Assembly (NCBI GenBank): GCA_010672165.1
Contig: JAAHHN010000061.1
Coordinates: 1-32,279, forward strand
DNA: 32,279 bases
Source of the DNA: Spirulina sp. SIO3F2
Lineage (GTDB): Bacteria > Cyanobacteriota > Cyanobacteriia > Cyanobacteriales > Spirulinaceae
Direction: 5' to 3'
Shown here: piece after piece, positions 25,803 to 32,279 of the stretch
Numbering within the stretch: position 1 is the stretch's first letter
How the letters are laid out: each line of letters begins with the position of its first letter
Notes under the pieces: model-generated
The model's database searches: none
Seen by the model: the letters and a program-made list of their open reading frames with translations, nothing else
Told to the model about the DNA's origin: nothing
Translations under genes and position numbers: made by a program

Positions 25803-26645
25803 CTAACGCTGCCGTTTTCGCCACCGCTTAGCTGCCCCACCTAGCCCTAAACAGGCCAACCCAGCTAAGAGCGTTCCGGGTTCAGGCACATTCTGGGTGG
25901 GGGGTACACCATTCCCTTGAGGTATGTTGGCCTCGACTGTTGGCGGTGGTATTGCCCCTTTCACCTGGGCCAGGCTGCCGATGGTCATATTATCGAAGGC
26001 AAAGATATCTACTTCTCCCGGTGCATTGAGGTTAAATGACACACTATTGAAAACTTCGCTAGCATTCTCAGCAATTACCCCAAAATACAAAATCGAACCG
26101 TTGGTATACCCTTGCCAGCCCGGCGTATTGGGAACCAGCATTTGCCGTGTTCCCCCTTGGGCTAGGGTGAGGGTGAGATTAAGCACACCACCAAAATCAC
26201 CAATATCAACACCATAAAAACCAAACGCTGCAACTGACTGGGAAAAGCCAACCCCAAAGTCATGGCCTGAGGCATCAGCTTGCCAAAACTTCGAGCCTGA
26301 TACAGCATAACGACCAAAGTTGGTGTTCTGTTGGGAATTGCTCCTCACCACTCCACCACCTTGGAGTGTAGCAATCCCGGCTGAACCAAAATTCAGATTG
26401 AGAGAACCCGCTGTGCCAGCCCCAAACCCTTCAAAGGTTTCTGTGCCCACATTAGTTAAACCATTCAAGAAGTTGGTTTCGGCGGCTCTAGACTGGGGCG
26501 ATGCCGAGAGCGCATTGGTGGAGCCCAGGTTGAGGTCTTCGCCAAAGAAGATGCGATAGGCCTGGGCGGGGGCAGTTGGGAGTGCGATCGCCAGGCTGGC
26601 AACGGTCGTCGCTAGCAGACGAATTTTAGAGGAAAGAGAGTTCAT
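25803..26645 (-). CDS. PEP-CTERM sorting-domain protein
   Basis: 280 residues. A Sec signal peptide (LLATTVASLAIALPTAPAQA, cleavage after about residue 29) leads to a Gly/Asn/Thr-rich beta-sandwich-like secreted domain. The C terminus has the full exosortase signal: VPEPGT, a hydrophobic helix (LLAGLACLGLGG) and a basic tail AAKRWRKRQR. The body (NFLNGLTNVGTETFEGFGAGTAG, then NSVSFNLNAPGEVDIFAFDN) is typical of cyanobacterial proteins in this class with no known ligand. Exported, processed by an exosortase encoded elsewhere, and likely surface- or matrix-associated. Confidence 0.92.
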   Translation of the reverse strand: MNSLSSKIRLLATTVASLAIALPTAPAQAYRIFFGEDLNLGSTNALSASPQSRAAETNFLNGLTNVGTETFEGFGAGTAGSLNLNFGSAGIATLQGGGVVRSNSQQNTNFGRYAVSGSKFWQADASGHDFGVGFSQSVAAFGFYGVDIGDFGGVLNLTLTLAQGGTRQMLVPNTPGWQGYTNGSILYFGVIAENASEVFNSVSFNLNAPGEVDIFAFDNMTIGSLAQVKGAIPPPTVEANIPQGNGVPPTQNVPEPGTLLAGLACLGLGGAAKRWRKRQR

Positions 26646-26932
26646 GGTGAGTTTGCAACAAAAACGAAGGTGTAGTCATAATCAACATCGCCTGGCCCTT
26701 CACCAATCAAATCTATAGGGTGTTGTTGATTAAGCGCAATTCCAAAATAGACGTCATCCTAACGCTGGGCCATCCCAATCATAATTGAGCTCTGGTTGAT
26801 TGGGGTGTCTCTCCAGTACAAAAAGTTAAGCGATCGTCATTCAGCGACTGCGGACTTTGCATTTTAAATCGCAGGCTAGAATAGGCGTGGTTAAGTTCGG
26901 CACACGTTTGAGTTTTTGAAGGATGGGCACCC

Positions 26933-27892
26933 ATGAAACGATCGGCTTTTATTACCTTAATTGTCCTCAGTAGTTGGCTGGGGTGGAGTCCAATCCGTGC
27001 TGTGCTAGCGCAAACCGAGACCCCCTCAGAAGAGCAAACCGTGGAAACCGTAGAAGAGCAACCTACGGAAACCGTAGAGGCTGAACCCACAGAAACTGAG
27101 TTGGAACCACCCCAGATCGAAGATTTTGATAAACTGGCTGAACAATGCCGTACCCGTACGGGTGAAGTGGGTTTAGCGGCCTGCGATCGCGCTCTCGAAC
27201 TCAATGGACAGGATACTGCCGTCTGGATTAATCGCGGCATTAAGCTCGACCGTGATTTGGCTGACCCCAATGCTGCCCTGAATTCCTATTACCAAGCCGC
27301 TCAGCTAGATATTAACCAAGATTTCTCGCTGGCTTGGTTTAATCAATGTGCGCTGCTGCTCAAGATTGCGCGTAAGCCTAGTGTTGCTGATCCAGCCCAA
27401 CTACAGCCGATCCTGATTGAATTAGAGGTGTTAGCTGAAGAGACGTCCACCTCAGCCACAGATTTAGCGACCCCCAGCGCGACCCTACTCTACAAAGCGG
27501 TTGCGGCCACTTGCGATCGCGCCATCAACGGTGACCAAGACTGGGGTAATGCCACTATTGCCCGTGCCTGGAACAATTTGGGCTATGCCCAGGATGAGCT
27601 AGGGAACTATGGTGCAGCCCTCGACGCTTATGAAGCGGCACTCGCTGAAGACCCGGAACATGTGGGGGTTTGGAATAATAAGGCGATCGCCCTGGAAAAC
27701 TTGCAACGCCCCGCTGAAGCGCTGGCAGCCTACGAGCGTGCCCTAGAAATTGACCCCAACTATTCCCTGGCCCGCCGTAACCGCGCTCGCGTCTTGCAGA
27801 ATCATCCTGAACTCCGCAATCAAACTCCCGCCACAACACCAGAGGAGACAACGGCTGAGGAATCGCCTGAGCAGGTGATCCCGAATCAGTAA
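26933..27892 (+). CDS. Exported TPR-repeat protein
   Basis: 319 residues. The signal peptide MKRSAFITLIVLSSWLGWSP...VLAQ is cleaved near residue 27. A Glu/Thr/Val-rich low-complexity linker (about 28-63) precedes a TPR solenoid. The clearest repeats are near 205-238 (ARAWNNLGYAQDELGNYGAALDAYEAAL) and 239-272 (GVWNNKAIALENLQRPAEALAAYERALEIDPN); weaker repeats are upstream around 78-125. The tail is Thr/Glu-rich and disordered. It is a periplasmic or lipid-free exported scaffold; partners unknown. No operon partner is evident. Confidence 0.88.
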   Translation: MKRSAFITLIVLSSWLGWSPIRAVLAQTETPSEEQTVETVEEQPTETVEAEPTETELEPPQIEDFDKLAEQCRTRTGEVGLAACDRALELNGQDTAVWINRGIKLDRDLADPNAALNSYYQAAQLDINQDFSLAWFNQCALLLKIARKPSVADPAQLQPILIELEVLAEETSTSATDLATPSATLLYKAVAATCDRAINGDQDWGNATIARAWNNLGYAQDELGNYGAALDAYEAALAEDPEHVGVWNNKAIALENLQRPAEALAAYERALEIDPNYSLARRNRARVLQNHPELRNQTPATTPEETTAEESPEQVIPNQ

Positions 27893-27902
27893 CTTGATTC
27901 AA

Positions 27903-28048
27903 CTGTAGGGACAAGTTTTCCCTGCCCTGCATCCGTTGACTTGAATTTTCCTGTAGGGGACGGGTCTCCCGACCCTGCAAACTATTTTGGTATCAAGGTG
28001 TTGGTTGAGTATACGAGTGGGTTGGGGCGCGGAAACCGACGCCCCTAC
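27903..28048. repeat. Cluster of short GC-rich palindromic repeats
   Basis: Three related units: CTGTAGGG...CCCTGC at 27903-27930, a closer match at 27951-27978 (CTGTAGGGGACGGGTCTCCC), and an inverted one at 28022-28048 with GGGGCG/CGCCCC arms ending GCCCCTAC. They resemble small palindromes scattered in many cyanobacterial intergenic regions. They fill the gap between convergent genes. Confidence 0.65.
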
Positions 28049-28121
28049 GGAAGATCTACTAGTTCCTTTCTCTAAAGGATTGTCCCTACCTTGCTGAAGG
28101 GAATGGCAAATACCCTATTTC

Positions 28122-28781
28122 TTAAATAAACGAGGGCCGACTGTCACCGCTACCCTGAGCTTCCATTTTCGCTTTAGCCTTCGCTGCACTCCGGCGCAAA
28201 GATTGCAAACGGGTTTCATACTTTTTTCGCTGCTTACGGTTGGGGGTCTGCTCAATCAGGGTCTTCAGGGCACTACCCAGGCTCTTGTAAGCATTGGGGG
28301 TACTGTAGCCAAAGCGGGTGGCCAGGGCGATCGCTCGTTTATCGGCTTCGAGGCTCTCAGCCAGACGCTTTTCGCCATTGTTTTTCTGCCAGAGTCGGAA
28401 GCCGGAAACCCCACACAGACCAAGTGCCAGTAGCAATAGCAAACCATCTTGAACCCATAGCTCACCCACGGCACCGCCGAGACCGATCGCCAAGGCGGCC
28501 ATTTCCCAACCTTCTTTGGGCACGGTGTCATTTTGGATGCGACCTACTTCATGCCAGAAGAGCAAGTTGCGCTGGTCGATCGCCAAGTTATCCCATTTAG
28601 CTAAATCAATTTGAATCTCGATTTCATCGCGTCCGAGTTCTTCACTCCGTACTAGGGGCGGGTTGACTTCAGCACTCGCTTCCACCATCACCCAGCTTTG
28701 CAACTCGGGGGGCAAGAGGGTTTTTAAGCGTCGCAGCTCACTCATTTCAGCGCGGGCGGAAGCAGCAGAATACGATGTCAT
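28122..28781 (-). CDS. DUF3318 family membrane protein
   Basis: 219 residues. It fits the cyanobacterial DUF3318 family: MSELRRLKTLLPPELQSW near the start, an acidic substrate-like region with EIEIQIDLAKWDNL, FWHEVGRIQNDTVP, and a hydrophobic hairpin (about 93-107 and 112-131, ending CGVSGFRLW). A basic, helical C-terminal part (YETRLQSLRRSAAKAKAKME) follows. The HEVGRIQ segment echoes the HExxH neighbourhood of peptidases but lacks the second His, so no protease activity is proposed. Function unknown; conserved in oxygenic cyanobacteria. Confidence 0.75.
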   Translation of the reverse strand: MTSYSAASARAEMSELRRLKTLLPPELQSWVMVEASAEVNPPLVRSEELGRDEIEIQIDLAKWDNLAIDQRNLLFWHEVGRIQNDTVPKEGWEMAALAIGLGGAVGELWVQDGLLLLLALGLCGVSGFRLWQKNNGEKRLAESLEADKRAIALATRFGYSTPNAYKSLGSALKTLIEQTPNRKQRKKYETRLQSLRRSAAKAKAKMEAQGSGDSRPSFI

Positions 28782-28879
28782 AGATTTTTTCGACGGGAAG
28801 CTAACAATAAAAATTACTCTACTCTATTCTACAACCTGCGTTTTGCATAGGTTGCCAAAGGTGTCAAGATGCGTTGTGC

Positions 28880-29485
28880 TCAATTCCCTGTGATGACGGC
28901 TTCAATCTCTGCCAATGCCGTTTCCAGATCGTCATTAACAATCTGGAAATCAAATTCGGACGCTGCCGCGATTTCGATCTGAGCATGGTCGAGTCGTTTA
29001 GTGATCGCTTCTTCATTGTCGGTGGCGCGATCGCGCAGGCGGCGCTCCAACTCGGCGAGGGAAGGCGGCAGAATGAAAATTCGTTTGGCGTGAGGCAAAA
29101 CCGCTTTAATCGCCCGAGCACCTACCAGTTCAATTTCTAAAATGACCGTCCGGCCTTGAGCCACCTGCTCATCAACGGTGGTGCTTAACGTCCCATAGCA
29201 ATTGCCCGCATATTCAGCCCATTCCAAAAACTTACCCTGCTCCACTTGCGCTGCAAATTCAGCCCGCTCTAGAAACCAATAATGCTGGCCATGCACTTCG
29301 CCAGGACGGGGCGATCGTGTGGTTGCTGAAACTGAAAGGCACAGTTCAGAATTGCGCTTGAGCAGTTCTTTCACCAATGTGCCTTTCCCCACACCGCTGG
29401 GGCCAGTGAAAACGATGAGCTGTCCAGCTTGAGGGTTAGGCTCGGCGTTAGGGGAGATGGAAGGAGCAGGGGTGACAGTCGGCAT
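28880..29485 (-). CDS. gmk: Guanylate kinase
   Basis: 201 residues. After a 20-residue Pro-rich N-terminal extension, P-loop GPSGVGKGT is at 28-36. The GMP-binding SVSATTRSPRPGEVHGQHYWF follows, then EWAEYAGNCYGT and VILEIELVGARAIK. The lid region has RRLRDRATDNEEAITKRLDHA. It phosphorylates GMP and dGMP with ATP in the cytoplasm, an essential step to GTP. One odd point: the usual D-I-D-x-Q-G motif is here E-I-E-L-V-G. The remA gene lies upstream in the same direction, an arrangement shared with Firmicutes. Confidence 0.95.
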   Translation of the reverse strand: MPTVTPAPSISPNAEPNPQAGQLIVFTGPSGVGKGTLVKELLKRNSELCLSVSATTRSPRPGEVHGQHYWFLERAEFAAQVEQGKFLEWAEYAGNCYGTLSTTVDEQVAQGRTVILEIELVGARAIKAVLPHAKRIFILPPSLAELERRLRDRATDNEEAITKRLDHAQIEIAAASEFDFQIVNDDLETALAEIEAVITGN

Positions 29486-29608
29486 GATGAAAAAGAATAT
29501 TAACCAGTAAATCGTCGCTACGAGCGCTTAATAGCAATAATCTAAGCATCAAACTGACGCATTAGTTGCCAAAACCCAACCCACTCCGGTCGGCGCTACG
29601 CTTGACCA

Positions 29609-29624
29609 CCCCTCCCAAGAGGGG
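29609..29624. repeat. Short GC-rich hairpin
   Basis: CCCCTC and GAGGGG form a perfect 6-bp stem around CCAA, within a sequence (ACCCCTCCCAAGAGGGGATT) of the kind scattered in cyanobacterial intergenic DNA. No T-run follows. Confidence 0.5.
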
Positions 29625-29692
29625 ATTCTTCGCTCTGAATCTCTATCTTGGAGGAGTCTAAGGAAAAAAATTTTTCATTTGTTCATCCTTGA

Positions 29693-29726
29693 CGAACTCT
29701 GAACTCTGAACCTTGAACTTTGAACC
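29693..29726. repeat. Tandem heptamer repeat TGAACYY
   Basis: Four to five degenerate copies of CTGAAC / CTTGAAC spaced about every seven bases (GAACTCTGAACTCTGAACCT, then TGAACTTTGAAC), immediately after the remA stop. Such heptamer arrays occur in cyanobacterial intergenic regions. Confidence 0.6.
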
Positions 29727-29727
29727 C

Positions 29728-29994
29728 TCAAGCCGTCATCGTCCCTGCTTCTTTGGGTAACATAAACCGATTGGCCACCGTTTCCGGTTGAATCGCCGAG
29801 AGCACTACATGCTGAGAATCGGTGATAATCACCGCACGCGTGCGTCGGCCGTAGGTCGCATCCACTAAAAAGCCGCGATCGCGGGCTTCTGTAATAATAC
29901 GTTTAATTGGGGCGGATTCTGGGCTGACAATCGCAATCACACGATTGGCCGACACAATGTTGCCAAACCCAATATTGATCAGTTTGATATCCAT
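29728..29994 (-). CDS. remA: RemA family protein (DUF370)
   Basis: 88 residues from ATG 29994. The frame extends to 30057, but the family begins exactly at [38 protein letters not shown] and [18 protein letters not shown] are characteristic, with the conserved Arg residues (RRTR) that in RemA contribute to DNA binding by an arc-shaped oligomer. In Bacillus subtilis RemA activates matrix genes and lies next to gmk. Here gmk is also next downstream, 242 bp away. A matrix or osmotic-response role in cyanobacteria is inference. Confidence 0.9.
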   Translation of the reverse strand: MDIKLINIGFGNIVSANRVIAIVSPESAPIKRIITEARDRGFLVDATYGRRTRAVIITDSQHVVLSAIQPETVANRFMLPKEAGTMTA

Positions 29995-30112
29995 TAATTC
30001 GGGGGTGAGGTGTTTGGCATTGGGGCTAAAACGCTGTCCCCCGCCTATGGTATCCACAAAAAAAAGGCTTTACAATCCTACATGCTTTAAATTGGGGCTT
30101 TTGTTGCCTACG

Positions 30113-31861
30113 ATGCAATCTGTTGATTACACGACCTTAGTGGCCATTTGTGCCGAGTTGCAAGACCAATTCATCCCGGCTCGGGTTGAACAGGTCTATC
30201 AACGCGATCGCCACACCCTCTTCATCGCGCTGCGAACGCTCCAAGGTCGGGACTGGCTCACCCTGAGCTGGCATCCCCAAGCCGCCCGTCTGCATATTGG
30301 CTCACCGCCCCCCCGCATTCCGGATACGTTTACCCTCAGCGATCAACTCCGGCATCAGCTCAAAGGCTTGGCGTTAACTACGGTCATCCTAACCCAGCCC
30401 TGGGAGCGAGTGGTGGATTTGAAGTTTGCCCGCAGGCCAGGAGAAGCACCGCTGTGGCATCTCTATATGGAGATTATGGGCAAGTACAGCAATCTGATTT
30501 TGACGGATGCGAATCAACAGATTGTCACGACCGCCCATCAAGTGCGTTCCCATCAATCCACAGTTCGCACAATCGAAACCGGACAGCCTTATAGCCCACC
30601 CCCTTCGCCTCCTGGTTATCTGCCCCGTGTGGATGAAGCTTTCGAGAGCTGGCGCGATCGCCTGGCCTTAATTCCGGGACAACTGGATAAGCAACTTTAT
30701 CAGACCTATCGCGGCGTCAGTCCGGTTGTGGCTCGCACTCTGAGTCAATTGGCTCAATTGCAACCCCGCCAAACCACCGATACCCTCACACCAGAGGATT
30801 GGCAGCAGCTTTGGCAACAGTGGCAGGGCTGGCTCAATCGCCTGGAAACAGCAACATTCACTGCAGGTTTTACCCCCTCGGGCTACAGCGTTCTGTCAGA
30901 TGTGACTAATAACACTTCACCAACAATGCAAGAACTGCTGAATCGGTATTACACCCAGCAATGGAACCAGCAACAGTTTGGTCAACTGCACCATCAACTG
31001 AGCCAACAAGTCCGCAACCAGCTCAAGAAACTCCGGCAAAAAGCCAAGGGGTTTCATAAGCGTCTGGCTCAGTCAGAGGAAGCAGAGACCTATCGCGCCC
31101 AAGCTGACCTGTTGATGGCATATCTGCACCAATGGCAACCGGGTCTGCAACAAATGGTCTTGGCAGACTTTGAGACCGGAGCACCTTGCACGATTCCCCT
31201 CAACCCAGAAAAGAATGCAGTACAAAATGCCCAAGTGCTCTACAAAAAGCACCAGAAGCTAAAGCGATCGCGGGCAGCAATTCAACCGCTGCTCGATGCG
31301 ACCCAAGCGGAGATTGATTATCTCGAACAGGTGGAGTCGGATTTATTGCAAGCAGCGACCTATGAACAACCAGACGATTTGAGCACACTCGAAGAAATAC
31401 GAGAAGAGTTGATTCAACAAGGGTACGGCAAAAGCGATCGCGCTCGTCGCTCGGATCTCAAAACCGAAACCCAACCCCGTTGTTACCAAACCCCTTCTGG
31501 TTTTGAGTTGTGGGTCGGGCGCAACAATCGCCAAAACGATCGCCTCACCTTCCGCACCGCGAACGAATATGATCTTTGGTTCCATACCCAGGAAATTGCG
31601 GGTAGCCATGTGCTGCTACGCCTTGAGCCTGGTGCAGTGCCCGATGCCCAAGATCTCCAGTTTGCAGCGAATTTTGCCGCTTATTACAGCCGGGGACGCC
31701 AAAGTGACCAAGTGCCTGTGGTTTATACCCGTCCGAAGTTTGTCTATAAGCCCAAGGGGGCAAAGCCGGGGGTGGCGATTTATAAGCGGGAGCAGATTAT
31801 TTGGGGGCGATCGCAGCAGGCAGCGGATTTTTTACACGGTCAAGCGGCAAACCCAAGGTAA
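30113..31861 (+). CDS. rqcH: NFACT protein RqcH (Rqc2 homolog)
   Basis: 582 residues from ATG 30113 (an upstream frame to 29945 overlaps remA and is unlikely). The NFACT-N domain starts MQSVDYTTLVAICAEL...ARVEQVYQ and includes MEIMGKYSNLIL. A helix-hairpin-helix segment (GVSPVVARTL) and a long coiled coil (about 290-450, LKKLRQKAKGFHKRL) follow. The NFACT-R (DUF814) domain has GFELWVGRNNRQNDRLT and DLWFHTQEIAGSHVLLRL. It recognises obstructed 50S subunits and recruits tRNA-Ala to add alanine tails in ribosome rescue, as shown for bacterial RqcH. Older annotations call the family fibronectin-binding protein. Divergent from remA. Confidence 0.92.
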   Translation: MQSVDYTTLVAICAELQDQFIPARVEQVYQRDRHTLFIALRTLQGRDWLTLSWHPQAARLHIGSPPPRIPDTFTLSDQLRHQLKGLALTTVILTQPWERVVDLKFARRPGEAPLWHLYMEIMGKYSNLILTDANQQIVTTAHQVRSHQSTVRTIETGQPYSPPPSPPGYLPRVDEAFESWRDRLALIPGQLDKQLYQTYRGVSPVVARTLSQLAQLQPRQTTDTLTPEDWQQLWQQWQGWLNRLETATFTAGFTPSGYSVLSDVTNNTSPTMQELLNRYYTQQWNQQQFGQLHHQLSQQVRNQLKKLRQKAKGFHKRLAQSEEAETYRAQADLLMAYLHQWQPGLQQMVLADFETGAPCTIPLNPEKNAVQNAQVLYKKHQKLKRSRAAIQPLLDATQAEIDYLEQVESDLLQAATYEQPDDLSTLEEIREELIQQGYGKSDRARRSDLKTETQPRCYQTPSGFELWVGRNNRQNDRLTFRTANEYDLWFHTQEIAGSHVLLRLEPGAVPDAQDLQFAANFAAYYSRGRQSDQVPVVYTRPKFVYKPKGAKPGVAIYKREQIIWGRSQQAADFLHGQAANPR

Positions 31862-32062
31862 AGAAGATGTAACGTTTAGTAATCTCTGTTACAATTGGAT
31901 GTGGTTAAGAAATGTAACGAGCACCGTCTTGGTGGCGATGGCTTTGGATGTTTTTTTTAACTAAACGACAAACGACGAACCAAAATTGCCCGGAGTCTGT
32001 GCTCTTGGGTATTTTTTTTGAGCGGGTTGTGCCAGCCATAAAATTCGAGGGTAGATTTAGCC

Positions 32063-32091
32063 TTGCTCTGGTTGCAACATTTTGTTATATT
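32063..32091 (+). promoter_or_regulatory. Promoter of tRNA-Phe
   Basis: TTGCTC (32063-32068), a 17-bp spacer and TATATT (32086-32091). Transcription would start near 32098, about 24 bases before the mature tRNA end. Upstream, 31862-32062 is AT-rich with no gene. Confidence 0.65.
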
Positions 32092-32121
32092 GGTATCCGT
32101 GCTCAAATTTGAGAGCGCAAT

Positions 32122-32194
<73 letters not shown>

Positions 32195-32206
32195 CTCCTA
32201 AAACCC

Positions 32207-32250
32207 TTAACCCGTGAGAGTTGTAGCGATTTACTCTCACGGGTTAATTT
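32207..32250 (+). terminator. Strong terminator-like hairpin after tRNA-Phe
   Basis: TTAACCCGTGAGAG (32207-32220) and CTCTCACGGGTTAA (32234-32247) form a perfect 14-bp stem with a 13-base loop, followed by a short T-run. Confidence 0.8.
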
Positions 32251-32256
32251 TAGCCG

Positions 32257-32276
32257 TTTTGACTATTTTTGACTAT
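32257..32276. repeat. Perfect tandem decamer TTTTGACTAT x2
   Basis: Two exact, adjacent copies of TTTTGACTAT at the window edge, just past the tRNA terminator. The period is close to one DNA helical turn. Whether more copies follow cannot be seen. Confidence 0.6.
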
Positions 32277-32279
32277 CAA

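Noticed and set aside
26779-27270. 163-residue minus-strand frame
   Set aside because: Antisense of the signal peptide and linker of the TPR protein; Ser/Val-rich composition mirrors that gene.
27903-28048. CRISPR array
   Set aside because: Units are imperfect palindromes in mixed orientation with unequal spacing, and no cas gene is present.

Overview
This window is chromosomal DNA from a cyanobacterium. The octamer GCGATCGC (HIP1) and its core recur throughout coding and non-coding DNA. Several genes are typical of cyanobacteria: a DUF3318 protein, a PEP-CTERM protein, a RemA-type regulator near gmk, an LdhA-type D-lactate dehydrogenase and a hybrid kinase with a C-terminal tail common in cyanobacterial kinases. 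A filamentous (Leptolyngbya/Oscillatoriales-like) organism is my guess. No rRNA, CRISPR array or intact insertion sequence was seen.

Layout. 1-2.0 kb: a redox/electrophile module, with an HxlR regulator divergent from a glutathione S-transferase and a FrnE/DsbA-like oxidoreductase, and an imperfect palindrome between them. 2.4-5.9 kb: a two-gene STAND NTPase plus CHAT (caspase-like) protease cassette, the most interesting locus. The two proteins share a short motif, NI-x-ARD-[VI]-PGQ-[VI]-x-VG-x-NN, between the N-terminal region and NTPase of one and at the N terminus of the other. The NTPase also has one predicted membrane span, a long Pro-X stalk and a C-terminal ASH-like beta-sandwich with two cysteines. 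This suggests a trans-membrane sensor that recruits and activates a suicide protease. 5.9-8.5 kb: an amidase and a divergent SDR dehydrogenase. 8.8-13.1 kb: a large membrane hybrid histidine kinase followed by a REC-histidine kinase. 13.5-16.6 kb: a stand-alone NRPS-like A-T-R protein (adenylation, carrier, thioester reductase).

17.3-19.3 kb: LtrA membrane protein coupled to a SUKH-4-like gene. 19.4-22.3 kb: a membrane protein, a divergent COG3044-type ATPase and a DUF433 reading frame with no usable start codon. 22.3-24.6 kb: D-lactate dehydrogenase with a 56-residue zinc-ribbon/TM protein downstream, and a TM/coiled-coil protein. 24.8-28.8 kb: aldo/keto reductase, PEP-CTERM protein, exported TPR protein, DUF3318 protein. 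28.9-31.9 kb: gmk, remA and the NFACT protein RqcH. The window ends with tRNA-Phe(GAA), its promoter and a strong terminator-like hairpin.

Non-coding repeats: a hairpin element in three places (105, 8502, 17062), two copies of which have related flanks; a diverged ~75-bp element upstream of both the STAND cassette and the SDR gene; and short GC-rich palindromes near 27.9-28.05 kb and 29.6 kb. All family calls come from reading the sequence by eye; no database search was run.
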